The notes: generated from the letters alone by a model not told the origin. DNA of 53,461 nucleotides from Lachnospiraceae bacterium (GCA_021201665.1 JAJQEO010000095.1:1-53461), one strand, 5' to 3'. Positions 24,372 to 33,103 are shown, counted from the stretch's first letter. Program-made: numbers and translations.

Positions 24372-25247
24372 ATGCACCAGTGTGAAATCAATTTAATCAG
24401 CAGCATATTGAATGGGCCGATCGATATCAGCATTCTTATGCCGGGACCGGCGTTTCGGACAGATCCGCAGGAATTTTACGAGAATCAGAAAAAATATAAG
24501 GTTTTGTGGGTTTTGCACGGAGGAAATAATGACAGATACTGTTTCCTGAATGCGACGAATTTAAAAAGGCATGTTGATGGGCGCGACGTGATTGTAGTTA
24601 TGCCGAACGCATTAAACAGCGATTTCGCAAATCATCCGGAATTTGCCGACGGATATTATTACCAAGATTTCTTTTTCCGGGAACTGATGCCGTATGTTTA
24701 TCACACCTTCCCGGCATCTGACGCGCCGGAGGACAATTTTATTGTCGGCTTTTCCATGGGAGCCGCGGCAGCCTGGATGTATGCACTTTCTCACCCGGGA
24801 AAATTTGGCGCGATCGCGCCGATCGGGAGCGGCCTGAAGGACTATTCAGAGCTTGAAAAATTCAGAGAGATGAAATCCGGCGAGTTCCGTGCCGCGGCGG
24901 AAGCAGACCGTATGCTGTTTACGACCGGCTATGGCCCGGCCGCCAGCGGGATTAAGCCGAAGGAAATTAATATGGTAGCGAAATATCCGACTGTCGGTGA
25001 TTTTCTGGATTCGCCGGAGCATACGCAATATACCTTTGAGAAGGCGGCGAAGGCCGGGACTGTGCCGAAGGTATACCTTCCCTGCGGGACAAAGGACGGC
25101 ATGTATGCAAAGGTTCTGAAATTAAAGGAGCTGGCTCAGAATCTGGGCGTGGAATCCATCACCTTTGACTTTGTCGAGGATGGGGTCGGGAACTATGAGT
25201 TTGTAGACAGTATGCTGCCGAAAACGCTGGATTTCTTTGGATTGTAA
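24372..25247 (+). CDS. Esterase D-like alpha/beta hydrolase
   Basis: A 291-residue cytoplasmic alpha/beta hydrolase of the putative-esterase family (S-formylglutathione hydrolase / feruloyl esterase D type). The nucleophile elbow is GFSMG with Ser128; an oxyanion-region WVLHGGNND precedes it, and a typical FRELMPYVYHTFP follows the acid-strand region. Catalytic Asp/His are probably in PCGTKDGMY and the C-terminal part. GGGAG lies 5 nt before the ATG; longer in-frame extensions upstream have no family resemblance. With the downstream lactonase- and PhlG-like enzymes it suggests de-esterification of plant-derived aromatic or sugar esters, an inference from context. Confidence 0.88.
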   Translation: MHQCEINLISSILNGPIDISILMPGPAFRTDPQEFYENQKKYKVLWVLHGGNNDRYCFLNATNLKRHVDGRDVIVVMPNALNSDFANHPEFADGYYYQDFFFRELMPYVYHTFPASDAPEDNFIVGFSMGAAAAWMYALSHPGKFGAIAPIGSGLKDYSELEKFREMKSGEFRAAAEADRMLFTTGYGPAASGIKPKEINMVAKYPTVGDFLDSPEHTQYTFEKAAKAGTVPKVYLPCGTKDGMYAKVLKLKELAQNLGVESITFDFVEDGVGNYEFVDSMLPKTLDFFGL

Positions 25248-25274
25248 AAAACCGGTGAATGAAGAGGTGAGAAA

Positions 25275-26429
25275 ATGAGTGATAAATATTGGGCTTTGCT
25301 GGGGAACTGGAGCTTTATCCAGGAGCAGGAAAAGGGAATGACCATCTACGAGTATGACGCCGAAAACGGGATGCTTACGGAGAAGGAGACCATCCTGCCG
25401 GATCTCTACGCGGGGATGCAGTATTTTGACCCGAACCGCGATATCGATTATGTGGTGAATGAGATCGCCCACCGCAGAGGGGAATCGGGCGGCGGCGGAT
25501 ATGTGGTGGCTTTGAAGCTGGACCGCAGGACGGGCAGCCTGACGCTCGTGAATGAGAAGGAGTCGCTTGCTCCGGAGCCCTCGTATCTGTACGGAGACAA
25601 ATCGGGGAAGTATCTGTTCGTAGTGCATCACATTGACAGTGGACATGTGACCAAAATCAGCAAGGTAGACGGGAAATACCAGTCGGAAACGTTCTTTGAC
25701 GATGCAGCCGCTGTGCTGTTCGAGATAAAGGAAGACGGCAGCCTTGGAGATGCGTGCGACGTACAGATTGTGAAAGGACTTGACCCGGTCGGGATTCACG
25801 CGATTCCACATCTGCACAGTGTAGTTGCAGATCCGAGCGGAGAGCTGTACACGGTATGCGACAAAGGACTCGACCGTATTTATACATACAGGATTGACAG
25901 AGAAAACGGAAAGCTGGTTCCGGTCAGTGTAACCGTCACGCCGGACGGCACTTCTCCGAGATATCTGACTTATCATCCGACCCTGCCGCTCGTATATGTC
26001 AATTTCGAAAAGTGCACGGATCTGTATGTCTACCGTTATGACACGGAGAACGGGATCGGCGACCTGGTGACCACGCTTCAGCTTCTGGAGGACGAGAAGT
26101 CAGCGGAAGGCGTACAGCGGGTAGAGGCGTCGGACATCCTGGTCACAGACGACGCGAAGCATCTGTATGTATGTATTCGCGGGGTGAACCTGATCGCGGT
26201 GATGGATCTCGACGAGGACGGCCTCCCGACACTCGTGCAGAATGTCGGCTGCCAGGGCGACCCGAGAGGAATTACGCTCGCGCCGGACGGCCGTTATATG
26301 TTCTCCTGCAATATGATGGCGGGGACAATCTCCACCTTCCAGGTGCGGGAGGACGGCACCCTTCAGTTCCGCGATAACAATGTAAAAGGCGTAAATCCGG
26401 CCAATATTCTGTTTGTGAAGGCCGAGTGA
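25275..26429 (+). CDS. Lactonase-family beta-propeller (6-phosphogluconolactonase-like)
   Basis: A 384-residue cytoplasmic protein with the seven-bladed lactonase fold (PF10282): repeated blades such as TIYEYDAENGMLTEKET, VVALKLDRRTGSLTLVNE, TYRIDRENGKLVPVSV, YVYRYDTENGIGDLVTT and the closing TISTFQVREDGTLQFRD. H-I-P-H-L-H-S in the centre is the kind of motif lining the active channel. The family includes 6-phosphogluconolactonase and muconate-cycloisomerase-like enzymes, so the substrate cannot be assigned. GAGGTGAG precedes the ATG; 27 nt after the esterase, same operon. Confidence 0.85.
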   Translation: MSDKYWALLGNWSFIQEQEKGMTIYEYDAENGMLTEKETILPDLYAGMQYFDPNRDIDYVVNEIAHRRGESGGGGYVVALKLDRRTGSLTLVNEKESLAPEPSYLYGDKSGKYLFVVHHIDSGHVTKISKVDGKYQSETFFDDAAAVLFEIKEDGSLGDACDVQIVKGLDPVGIHAIPHLHSVVADPSGELYTVCDKGLDRIYTYRIDRENGKLVPVSVTVTPDGTSPRYLTYHPTLPLVYVNFEKCTDLYVYRYDTENGIGDLVTTLQLLEDEKSAEGVQRVEASDILVTDDAKHLYVCIRGVNLIAVMDLDEDGLPTLVQNVGCQGDPRGITLAPDGRYMFSCNMMAGTISTFQVREDGTLQFRDNNVKGVNPANILFVKAE

Positions 26430-26579
26430 AGCAAAAGCAGTCAGCATTTACAATGCAGCGGCGCTGAGAGCATGAACAATGATTTTCGCAGCTGTTCAGT
26501 ACCTTCACTGTTACGAAGTACCGTCCTGAATAGCTGCTGATTTTCAGAGCTGCCGAAAGCAGCCAGAAAGGAGAAGAAT

Positions 26580-27437
26580 ATGATTTTTAAAAATGTACCA
26601 GAGTTAGGACCAGAGGAGCGTGCGCTTCCGATCGCGAAGTATTATGACATTCCTGTGTATGGGCCGGGACCGAGAGAAATGCAGATCCTCGAGAAATATT
26701 GCCCGATGGATCCCGCGGAGGCGATTCCAGTGGAGCGCTTTACGGATCTTCTCAATGATGAATACCTGAATGTGGAGCTGGGCTGCTGCCAGATGCCGGA
26801 CGGCTCCGGATATATTGCCTCTTACACACATTATCCACACTGTACGCCGCAGATGCTCCGCTGGTATTTCCGCTGGCTGAACGTACACGCGGAAGGCATG
26901 CCGAAGGGTTCGAACCTGAAATATAAGATCTGGAATCCGATCGGGCATTGTGATCATGGTTTTATCAATGAAGAGACAAAGAGCGGCGGAATTTATCAGG
27001 TAGAGGCTCTGGACATGGGAGCCGGTGATGAGCCGTTTTACTCGATCCGTCATCCGTTCGATCTGAAGGACTATGGCCTGACTGTGGAACGGGAAAAAGA
27101 GCTTCATGCCGCAGGATGCTTTATCGACTGTGCGGTTGAGAAATTCTACACAAATGATGAAGAACACCGTCTGCTTCCGGGTACGCATCTGACTCTGACA
27201 ATGTCCCGCTTCTGCCCGACCGGAGGCATGGAGAAGCGCACGAGAGAGTGGATCGGCTACGGCGTGGAAAATGGAAAAATCTATTTTGATAAGGAAACGC
27301 CGGATTATATGTTCAGTGTTGAATGGATGAAGCAGGTTCTGTTCCACAATATTACGGAGGCGCAGCGCCTGGATATGATTCTGCCGGAGCTGTATGAGAC
27401 CTATAAGGATATTCCGGACGACAAGTGGACTCTGTAA
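26580..27437 (+). CDS. PhlG/phloretin-hydrolase-like C-C bond hydrolase (DAPG hydrolase family)
   Basis: A 285-residue protein matching the DAPG-hydrolase family. These zinc enzymes cleave a carbon-carbon bond between an aromatic ring and an acyl group: PhlG removes acetate from 2,4-diacetylphloroglucinol, and the related Phy of Eubacterium ramulus splits phloretin into phloroglucinol and a phenylpropionate. Visible marks: SYTHYPHCTPQMLRWYFRW (H84, H87), NPIGHCDHGF (H123, H126), E142 and HNITE (H256, E260); the H-x3-E pair and the earlier His/Glu correspond in order to the metal ligands described for PhlG. AAAGGAG lies before the ATG. In a gut anaerobe a flavonoid-derived dihydrochalcone is the more likely substrate class, but acyl chain and ring pattern are not predictable from sequence. 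Confidence 0.82.
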   Translation: MIFKNVPELGPEERALPIAKYYDIPVYGPGPREMQILEKYCPMDPAEAIPVERFTDLLNDEYLNVELGCCQMPDGSGYIASYTHYPHCTPQMLRWYFRWLNVHAEGMPKGSNLKYKIWNPIGHCDHGFINEETKSGGIYQVEALDMGAGDEPFYSIRHPFDLKDYGLTVEREKELHAAGCFIDCAVEKFYTNDEEHRLLPGTHLTLTMSRFCPTGGMEKRTREWIGYGVENGKIYFDKETPDYMFSVEWMKQVLFHNITEAQRLDMILPELYETYKDIPDDKWTL

Positions 27438-27451
27438 GTTGTCAGGAGAGG

Positions 27452-27494
27452 ATTTATAGCGAACGACATAATTCTTTTGTCTTTCACTATAAAT
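27452..27494. repeat. Near-perfect inverted repeat, dispersed element
   Basis: The arms TTTATAGCGAACGACA and TGTCTTTCACTATAAA match at 14 of 16 positions around a short loop. The left arm recurs as TTATAGTGAACGACA at 22699-22713 after the first importer. It may be a miniature repeat or a mRNA-processing hairpin. Confidence 0.55.
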
Positions 27495-27503
27495 GATGCA
27501 CAC

Positions 27504-27572
27504 TGACGCACGAGGAATGGCAGCTTACGCTGCCTTGCGTCAGGCGCAAAGTTAAACGACTTACGTCGTTTA
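27504..27572 (+). repeat. Two intergenic hairpins
   Basis: Hairpin A: TGACGCA (27504-27510) with TGCGTCA (27536-27542), inner GGCAGC-TTAC-GCTGCC. Hairpin B: TAAACGAC-TTAC-GTCGTTTA (27553-27572), then CTATAAAA. Hairpin B belongs to a small family: AAACGAC-TAAA-GCCGTTTACTTTATAA at 36124 and related sequences at 40024 and 43368. No T tract follows either one. Confidence 0.6.
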
Positions 27573-27648
27573 CTATAAAAGGTTGCTGCTGTGAAGGCGC
27601 CAGATAATTAGTGCGCCCGGCGAAGGCTACGAAATGGTTTTTCCTGTA

Positions 27649-27676
27649 CGCCCGGGAAGGCTCTGCCTGGCGGGCG
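27649..27676 (+). other. GC-rich hairpin before the GATase-like gene
   Basis: CGCCCG (27649-27654) pairs with CGGGCG (27671-27676), with AGGC/GCCT inside. It ends about 10 nt before the ribosome binding site of the 27703 gene and could modulate its translation or mRNA stability. Confidence 0.5.
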
Positions 27677-27702
27677 CGGGGACAGAAAGGAGAAGGATTA
27701 CA

Positions 27703-28464
27703 ATGAAAATTTTACTGGCCGGAGAGTCATGGATGACTGTTGAAAATCACGTAAAGGGATTTGACTTCGCTTCCCTTGGACGCTACGAGGAGCCGGGAGA
27801 GGATCTGGTGAAAACACTCACGGAGCTTGGCATGGAGGTGACGCATCTGCCGAACCATCTGGCTCAGAAGCGTTTTCCGGAGACCGCAGAGGAGCTGAAG
27901 CAGTATGATGTCGTGGTGCTGAGCGATATCACCAGCAACACGCTCCTGCTTGACCCGGATATGATGTTCAAGCTGAACATTCACGGGAACCGCCTTCTGG
28001 CGATCAAGGAGTATGTAGAGCAGGGCGGCGGCTTTGTGATGATCGGCGGATATATGAGCTTCTGCGGGCTGAACGGGGAGGCGCGCTACAATATGACTCC
28101 GCTGCGTGAAATCATACCGGTAAAGATTATGGATCATGATGACCGTGTTGACACCCCGCAGGGTGTGTCTCCGTATATTGTCAAGGGCGATCATCCGATC
28201 CTGAACGGAGTAGAGGAGCCATGGCCGAGATACCTGGGATACAATTATGTGGAGGCGCGTCCGGACACGGAGGTGTTGGCATGCTTCCATGAAGAAGGCA
28301 TGAATGAGTCCGTTGCCCTGGCATGCGGCACCTATGGAAAGGGCAGATCTGTGGCAACCGCGTTTGACGCGCTGCCGCACTGGGCGCTTCCGGAGGTCCT
28401 GGAATGGAAATGCTATAAGCCGCTCTGGAAGAATATTATGGAGTGGGCCGCGGGAATCATCTGA
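27703..28464 (+). CDS. Putative glutamine amidotransferase-like (ThuA/PF07090-type) protein
   Basis: A 253-residue cytoplasmic protein with a class-I glutamine-amidotransferase-like fold of the PF07090 group: MKILLAGESWMTVENHVKGFD, YDVVVLSDITSNTLLL, GGGFVMIGGYMSFCGLNGE (Cys in the nucleophile-elbow position) and late VATAFDALPHWALPE. Members are widespread in catabolic clusters, and their reaction is not established; a sugar- or cyclitol-processing role is sometimes suggested. AAAGGAG lies 9 nt before the ATG. It comes after the PhlG-like gene across a 265-nt hairpin-rich gap and before the second importer. Confidence 0.8.
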   Translation: MKILLAGESWMTVENHVKGFDFASLGRYEEPGEDLVKTLTELGMEVTHLPNHLAQKRFPETAEELKQYDVVVLSDITSNTLLLDPDMMFKLNIHGNRLLAIKEYVEQGGGFVMIGGYMSFCGLNGEARYNMTPLREIIPVKIMDHDDRVDTPQGVSPYIVKGDHPILNGVEEPWPRYLGYNYVEARPDTEVLACFHEEGMNESVALACGTYGKGRSVATAFDALPHWALPEVLEWKCYKPLWKNIMEWAAGII

Positions 28465-28572
28465 TAGTCTGTGATTTAAGCGGTAAAAGCTTATTTTCCA
28501 AGAATCGGACGCAATACATGGTGGTATCGGCATGCAGCCATATACCATATGTAGTACCCGCTGATCGGCTGA

Positions 28573-28601
28573 TTGACCTTTTGTCGGACAAATCATTCTA
28601 T
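28573..28601 (+). promoter_or_regulatory. Promoter candidate for the second importer operon
   Basis: TTGACC (28573-28578), 17-nt spacer, TTCTAT (28596-28601), in the 428-nt gap before the second binding-protein gene. The -10 match is modest. Confidence 0.35.
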
Positions 28602-28683
28602 TAAAGAACAGATATGGGCTGCTTTGTAAATCAAACAGGGAGTTTATCGGCTCCTGTTGGCTTTACAGAGAGTATTACAAAGT

Positions 28684-28709
28684 AAAAACTCCGCGATCAC
28701 GCGGGTTTT
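28684..28709 (+). terminator. Terminator-like hairpin
   Basis: AAAACTCCGCG pairs with CGCGGGTTTT around ATCA, with one unpaired T. The short T run is part of the stem, so it may act as a weak bidirectional terminator between the candidate promoter and the second importer. Confidence 0.4.
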
Positions 28710-28730
28710 AATACCGCCGGGAGTTTCCTG

Positions 28731-28778
28731 CATGTACGCGGCTGCGTAAGGCATATCCCACGCGAAGCGTGGGATGCC
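28731..28778 (+). repeat. Repeated 5'-leader hairpin element, copy 2
   Basis: ATGTACGCGGCTGCGTAAGG (28731-28750) resembles the start of the element at 791, and is followed by the perfect stem ATCCCACGC-GAA-GCGTGGGAT. Both copies lie about 110-160 nt before genes for exported proteins. The conserved part is outside the inner stem. Confidence 0.55.
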
Positions 28779-28892
28779 ACCTGGCGAAGGAACCATGCGC
28801 GGCTCGTGCGGCGGACAGGGAGGGAGCGAGCACAACCTCTCGTCCGATCGTCCGATCTTCCGGCGGACACACAAGAAAAAGGAGGAGCAACA

Positions 28893-30803
28893 ATGAGAAA
28901 ACACACAAATGCAAAACGAGTCTCCGCTGTTCTGCTTACATTGGCGATGGCATTTTCAGCCATGGCGGGCTCTGTCTGCACAGCCAGTGCGGATGAATCC
29001 GAGGAAATTACAGATCTGGTAATGTGGCAGCTTGCCTCAAATGAGGTGACGACCTTCCAGTATCTGTATTCCGGCAGCCAGGCGAACTCTGTACTCGCAA
29101 GCGGCTATGACTGCTGGCTGGTTTCGAACCCTGTTACTACAGCGGTTGAATACAGACTGGCGGATTCCTATGAGACGACGGATGACGGCACCACCTGGGT
29201 ATTTCATCTGCGCGAGGGCGTGACCTGGGTAGACAATCAGGGCAATTACAAAGCAGATGTGGTCGTGGAAGATTTCCTGACCTCCGCAGAGTATCTGCTG
29301 AACTTCTGGAAGAATGACGGCAACAATACCAGCGATCTCTGCTCTACCCTGGTAGGCGCAAATGATTACTATGAGTATACGAAATCACTGGATCAGGAAG
29401 AGGCGCTTGCTCTGACGTACCGCGATGAGTTCAGCGAGATGGTGACCGGCGTCGCAGCTGACGACGAGGCAAATACGGTAACCTATACCTGCCTTCAGCC
29501 GACCGCTTACTTCTGGAGCCTTGCAACCCGTCTGTGGCTCGCTCCGCTGGCCGAGGGCGCTGTTGAGGAAGTCGGCGTAGAGAATTATAACAGTGTCAAC
29601 TATGATGAGCGGTGGTACTGCGGACCGTATCTCATGAGCAGCTATACCTCCGGCAATGAAAAGGTTCTCATAAAGAACCCGGCATACTGGAATGAAGATC
29701 TGGAGAGATTTGATACCATTACGATCAAGATGATTGAGTCTTATGAGATCGGATATCAGCTGTACATCAACGGCGAGATCGACCAGATCGACCTGACAGA
29801 GGCGACTCTGACCGGAATCATCAGTGATTCTACGAATCAGTATTATGACTATGTGGTTCAGAAATACGAGAAGGCTGCTGTAACCGTCATGCTGTTCAAC
29901 TTTAACAAGAACAATGAGGACGGCACAGAGGATACGAACTGGAATACGGCTGTCGCGAACGAGAACTTCCGTCTGTCGATTTCCTGGGGTCTGGATCTGA
30001 CCAACCTGCTGAGCAACATTAACCCGATCGACCCGGTTTCTGTAGCAGGCTATAACTTCTCGCATGATCTGATGTGCAGCACCAGCGACGGCACAGATTA
30101 TCAGAATCTGGTACTTGAGAAGCTTGGCATTGACACGAGCAGTGATGAGCTGCAGCGCTACGACACCGAGCTTGCCCAGCAGTATAAGGAAGCCGCGATC
30201 GAGGAGCTGACTGCAGAGGGCGTCACCTTCCCGATCGAGCTGGATTATTATGTAGCGGCGGATGACCAGAGCGCTCTGGATACTGCTAATATCATCAAGT
30301 CGATCTTTGATGAGTGCCTTGGCACAGATTACATCAACTTTACAATTAAGAGCTATGTGAGCTCCGCAAGCTCAGAGGTTCTGACGCCGTCCCTGCATTC
30401 CATCTATCTTTCCAAGTGGAAAGCAGACTATGCGGATCCGCAGAACACGATGGGACAGTTTATCCTTGGCGATGACGGCGCAGCTTATGCAACGAGCTAT
30501 CAGAAGTCAAATGAAGTGACGGATGAGGAACTTCTGGAGCTTCTGACCACCTTCACGGATATGGTAAACGAAGCGGCGACCATTTATACAGATATGGACG
30601 CAAGATATGACGCGTATGCAGAAGCTGAGGCGTACTACATTGAGCATGCTCTGATGGTACCGCTTTACAAGAACATTTCCTTCCAGCTGACCAAGATCAA
30701 TGATTACTCCAAGAGTGATACACAGTATGGCGGATGGGAGACGAATGTGAACGGATATACAGCAGAGGATTACGCAGAATTTGCAGCGGCACTTGGCAAA
30801 TAA
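28893..30803 (+). CDS. Second oligopeptide-type ABC transporter substrate-binding protein
   Basis: A 636-residue extracellular solute-binding protein of family 5. The signal peptide spans residues 1-33 (MRKHTNAKRVSAVLLTLAMA, ending ..CTASADE); the Cys before TASA is not in a clear lipobox. Family features: TTWVFHLREGVTWVD, VVVEDFLTSAEYLLNFW, YCGPYLMSSYTSGNEKVLIK, LRLSISWGLDLTNLL-like segment (ENFRLSISWGLDL) and ADPQNTMGQFILG. AAAGGAGGAG lies before the ATG. It is about 100 residues longer than the first importer's binding protein and only distantly similar, so the two importers probably take different ligands. Confidence 0.92.
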   Translation: MRKHTNAKRVSAVLLTLAMAFSAMAGSVCTASADESEEITDLVMWQLASNEVTTFQYLYSGSQANSVLASGYDCWLVSNPVTTAVEYRLADSYETTDDGTTWVFHLREGVTWVDNQGNYKADVVVEDFLTSAEYLLNFWKNDGNNTSDLCSTLVGANDYYEYTKSLDQEEALALTYRDEFSEMVTGVAADDEANTVTYTCLQPTAYFWSLATRLWLAPLAEGAVEEVGVENYNSVNYDERWYCGPYLMSSYTSGNEKVLIKNPAYWNEDLERFDTITIKMIESYEIGYQLYINGEIDQIDLTEATLTGIISDSTNQYYDYVVQKYEKAAVTVMLFNFNKNNEDGTEDTNWNTAVANENFRLSISWGLDLTNLLSNINPIDPVSVAGYNFSHDLMCSTSDGTDYQNLVLEKLGIDTSSDELQRYDTELAQQYKEAAIEELTAEGVTFPIELDYYVAADDQSALDTANIIKSIFDECLGTDYINFTIKSYVSSASSEVLTPSLHSIYLSKWKADYADPQNTMGQFILGDDGAAYATSYQKSNEVTDEELLELLTTFTDMVNEAATIYTDMDARYDAYAEAEAYYIEHALMVPLYKNISFQLTKINDYSKSDTQYGGWETNVNGYTAEDYAEFAAALGK

Positions 30804-30862
30804 CAGTCTGATGTCCGGCGCCTGTGATACAGGCTGCCTGAACTGCTGAGATAGCCTTAAGG

Positions 30863-30887
30863 CAGGGCACACATATTGTGTGCCCTG
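30863..30887 (+). other. Perfect intercistronic stem-loop
   Basis: CAGGGCACACA (30863-30873) pairs at all 11 positions with TGTGTGCCCTG (30877-30887) around TAT. It follows the binding-protein gene, as the hairpin at 18812 does, and lacks a T tract, so partial termination or 3'-end protection is likely. Confidence 0.75.
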
Positions 30888-30922
30888 TCGTAAAATTACA
30901 GAGAAGGGATGATGTAGCTGAC

Positions 30923-32140
30923 ATGAAATATGATTTTGAAACTGTCTGCCAGCGGATCGACGCGAGCGCGGTAGACGGGATAGGTAAACAACCAGGGAAA
31001 AATCCGGGCAAACCAAAGGAAGGCTTTGATGTGATTCCCATGTGGGTTGCGGATATGAATTTCCCTGTGGCGCCATCCATTACGGAAGAGCTTGAAAAAC
31101 GTGTGAGCCATCCCTTTTACGGATATTTTATGACTGACGACGCATATTTTCAGGCCATCATAAAGTGGCATGAGATGCGCTATGGTACAGAAGGATTAAA
31201 AAAAGAATATATCGGATATGAGAATGGCGTACTTGGCGGCGTCGCGACAGCTCTGACGGCCTTTGCCGCTCCGGGCGACACGGTTTTGATTCACTCGCCG
31301 GCATATATCGGCTTTACCGGAACCATGCGTGATAACGGATACCAGATTGTCACAAGCGAACTCAAAAAAGACGCGTCAGGGGTCTATCGCATGGATTTCG
31401 ACGATATGGAGCAAAAGATTATCGCAAACCGGGTGCATGTGGCGATTTTCTGCTCTCCGCACAATCCGTCAGGCCGGGTCTGGGAGCGGTGGGAGCTGGA
31501 ACAGGTGATGGAGCTGTTCCGCAAGCATGAGGTGATTGTGATATCGGACGAGATCTGGTCTGACATTGTCTTTGAGGGACATCAGCATATCCCGCTCCAG
31601 TCGGTCAGTGAGGACGCGAGAAACCGTACAATCGCTTTGTATGCGCCCAGTAAGACATTTAATCTGGCGGGTCTCATTGGAAGCTATCATATCATTTATA
31701 ATAAATATCTTCGTGATAAAATAGAACTGAAAAGCCTGAAAACACACTACAATTCCATGAATGTCCTTTCCATGCACGCTCTGATCGGCGCATACAGCGC
31801 CTGCGGAGCCGAGTGGACGGACGAGCTGTGCGGGGTGCTGAGAAAAAATGTGGAATATGCGTGCGGCTTTATCGAAACGCATTTTGAAGGAGTGGAGGTA
31901 TCCCGGCCGGAAGGAACCTATATGCTGTTTCTGGATTGTGAAAAATGGTGCCGGAATCATCAGATCAGTCTGGACGAGCTTCTGCAGGCCGGATATGATG
32001 TGGGCGTGGCGTGGCAGGACGGCAGAAGGTTTTATGGGAAAACGCACATCCGCATGAATCTGGCTTCACCGTTTAGCCGGATACAGGAAGCATTTACACG
32101 CCTGGATAAATATGTATTTCTGACAGACAAGCAAAGCTGA
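30923..32140 (+). CDS. MalY/PatB-family PLP-dependent C-S lyase (aminotransferase fold)
   Basis: A 405-residue fold-type I PLP enzyme of the MalY/PatB family, which splits L-cystathionine and other cysteine thioethers to thiol, pyruvate and ammonia. Marks: MWVADMNFPVAPSI near the start, FCSPHNPSGRVW (cofactor-binding Asn), VISDEIWSDIVF (Asp binding the pyridine N), APSKTFNLAGLIGS (Schiff-base Lys244), and the C-terminal MNLASPFSRIQEAFTRL. The start at 30923 has only a poor ribosome binding site and follows the strong hairpin at 30863, so expression may be low. It lies between the second importer's binding protein and its permeases, which suggests that it processes an imported sulfur-containing peptide or amino-acid conjugate. 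Confidence 0.9.
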   Translation: MKYDFETVCQRIDASAVDGIGKQPGKNPGKPKEGFDVIPMWVADMNFPVAPSITEELEKRVSHPFYGYFMTDDAYFQAIIKWHEMRYGTEGLKKEYIGYENGVLGGVATALTAFAAPGDTVLIHSPAYIGFTGTMRDNGYQIVTSELKKDASGVYRMDFDDMEQKIIANRVHVAIFCSPHNPSGRVWERWELEQVMELFRKHEVIVISDEIWSDIVFEGHQHIPLQSVSEDARNRTIALYAPSKTFNLAGLIGSYHIIYNKYLRDKIELKSLKTHYNSMNVLSMHALIGAYSACGAEWTDELCGVLRKNVEYACGFIETHFEGVEVSRPEGTYMLFLDCEKWCRNHQISLDELLQAGYDVGVAWQDGRRFYGKTHIRMNLASPFSRIQEAFTRLDKYVFLTDKQS

Positions 32141-32152
32141 GGAATATTGCCA

Positions 32153-33103
32153 ATGAAAAAATATATTTTAAAACGAGTTCTGGATTCGTTATTTACGATT
32201 CTGATCATTGCCACGATTGTATTTCTGCTGATGCGGCTGCTGCCGACCGATTATTATTTTACGGATGACGAGCTGCTGAAGCTCACAGTGGAGCAGCGGG
32301 ATGATATTCTGATGGCGGCAGGACTGAAGGATCCCATTATCATCCAGCTGGGGAGATTTTACGTGAATCTGCTTCATCTGGATCTCGGAAGCTCCCTGAG
32401 ACTGCAGAGCGGCGTCGCGGTGACGAAGGTCATCGGCTCCCGCTTTACCATGTCCATGAGGCTGGGGCTGATCGCTTTTGCGATCTCTCTGGTACTCGGC
32501 GTTACGCTTGGCGTCATACAGGCCGCATTTAAAAACCGGATTCCGGATCACATCGGAACCGCGTATACGGTGTTCGCCAATGCCGTACCGCAGCTGGTGC
32601 TTTATTCTCTGATTCTTTTGTTTGGAGCGCGGGTGCTGAAGCTGCCGAGTATGTATTCCTCCAGGCAGCCGATCCGCTCCAGCATTTTGCCCGTGGTCTG
32701 TCTGGTCTTAAGCTCCCTTTCGAGCCAGATGCTTCTGACGCGGCGTTATATGGTCGATGAGCTGAATAAGGACTATATCAGGCTTGCAAAAATCAAGGGC
32801 GCCTCGAACAGTAAGATTATGTTTTCGCATGTGCTTCGGAACGCGTTCGTACCGCTGGCACAGAATATTCCGGGAGCGGTGCTCGGCACGATCGCCGGTT
32901 CCCTGCTTGTGGAGCGCTTTTTCTCGGTTCCCGGGATGGGGGCGCTGCTGACGGACGCGATCGGAAATTATGATACAAATGTGGTGCAGGCGCTGGTCAT
33001 TCTGTATGCCTTCCTGGGCACGATGGGTGTCCTGCTGGGCGATCTGTTCATGATGTTCCTTGATCCGAGAATCAAGATTGTGGGAGAGGAGGGGACACGC
33101 TGA
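32153..33103 (+). CDS. ABC transporter permease, DppB/OppB family (second importer)
   Basis: A 316-residue permease: N-terminal KRVLDSLFTILIIATIVFLL, then RLLPTDYYF in place of the usual R-x-x-P-G-D-P, and the EAA loop (DYIRLAKIKGASNSKIMFSH, VLRNAFVP). The altered PGDP motif is mildly unusual. GAGGA lies 9 nt before the ATG. Twelve nt after the lyase and overlapping the next gene by one base (TGATG). Confidence 0.92.
   Translation: MKKYILKRVLDSLFTILIIATIVFLLMRLLPTDYYFTDDELLKLTVEQRDDILMAAGLKDPIIIQLGRFYVNLLHLDLGSSLRLQSGVAVTKVIGSRFTMSMRLGLIAFAISLVLGVTLGVIQAAFKNRIPDHIGTAYTVFANAVPQLVLYSLILLFGARVLKLPSMYSSRQPIRSSILPVVCLVLSSLSSQMLLTRRYMVDELNKDYIRLAKIKGASNSKIMFSHVLRNAFVPLAQNIPGAVLGTIAGSLLVERFFSVPGMGALLTDAIGNYDTNVVQALVILYAFLGTMGVLLGDLFMMFLDPRIKIVGEEGTR

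Noticed and set aside
27452..27572. Insertion sequence or transposon
   Set aside because: Inverted repeats are present but there is no transposase and no clear target-site duplication; treated as hairpin repeats.
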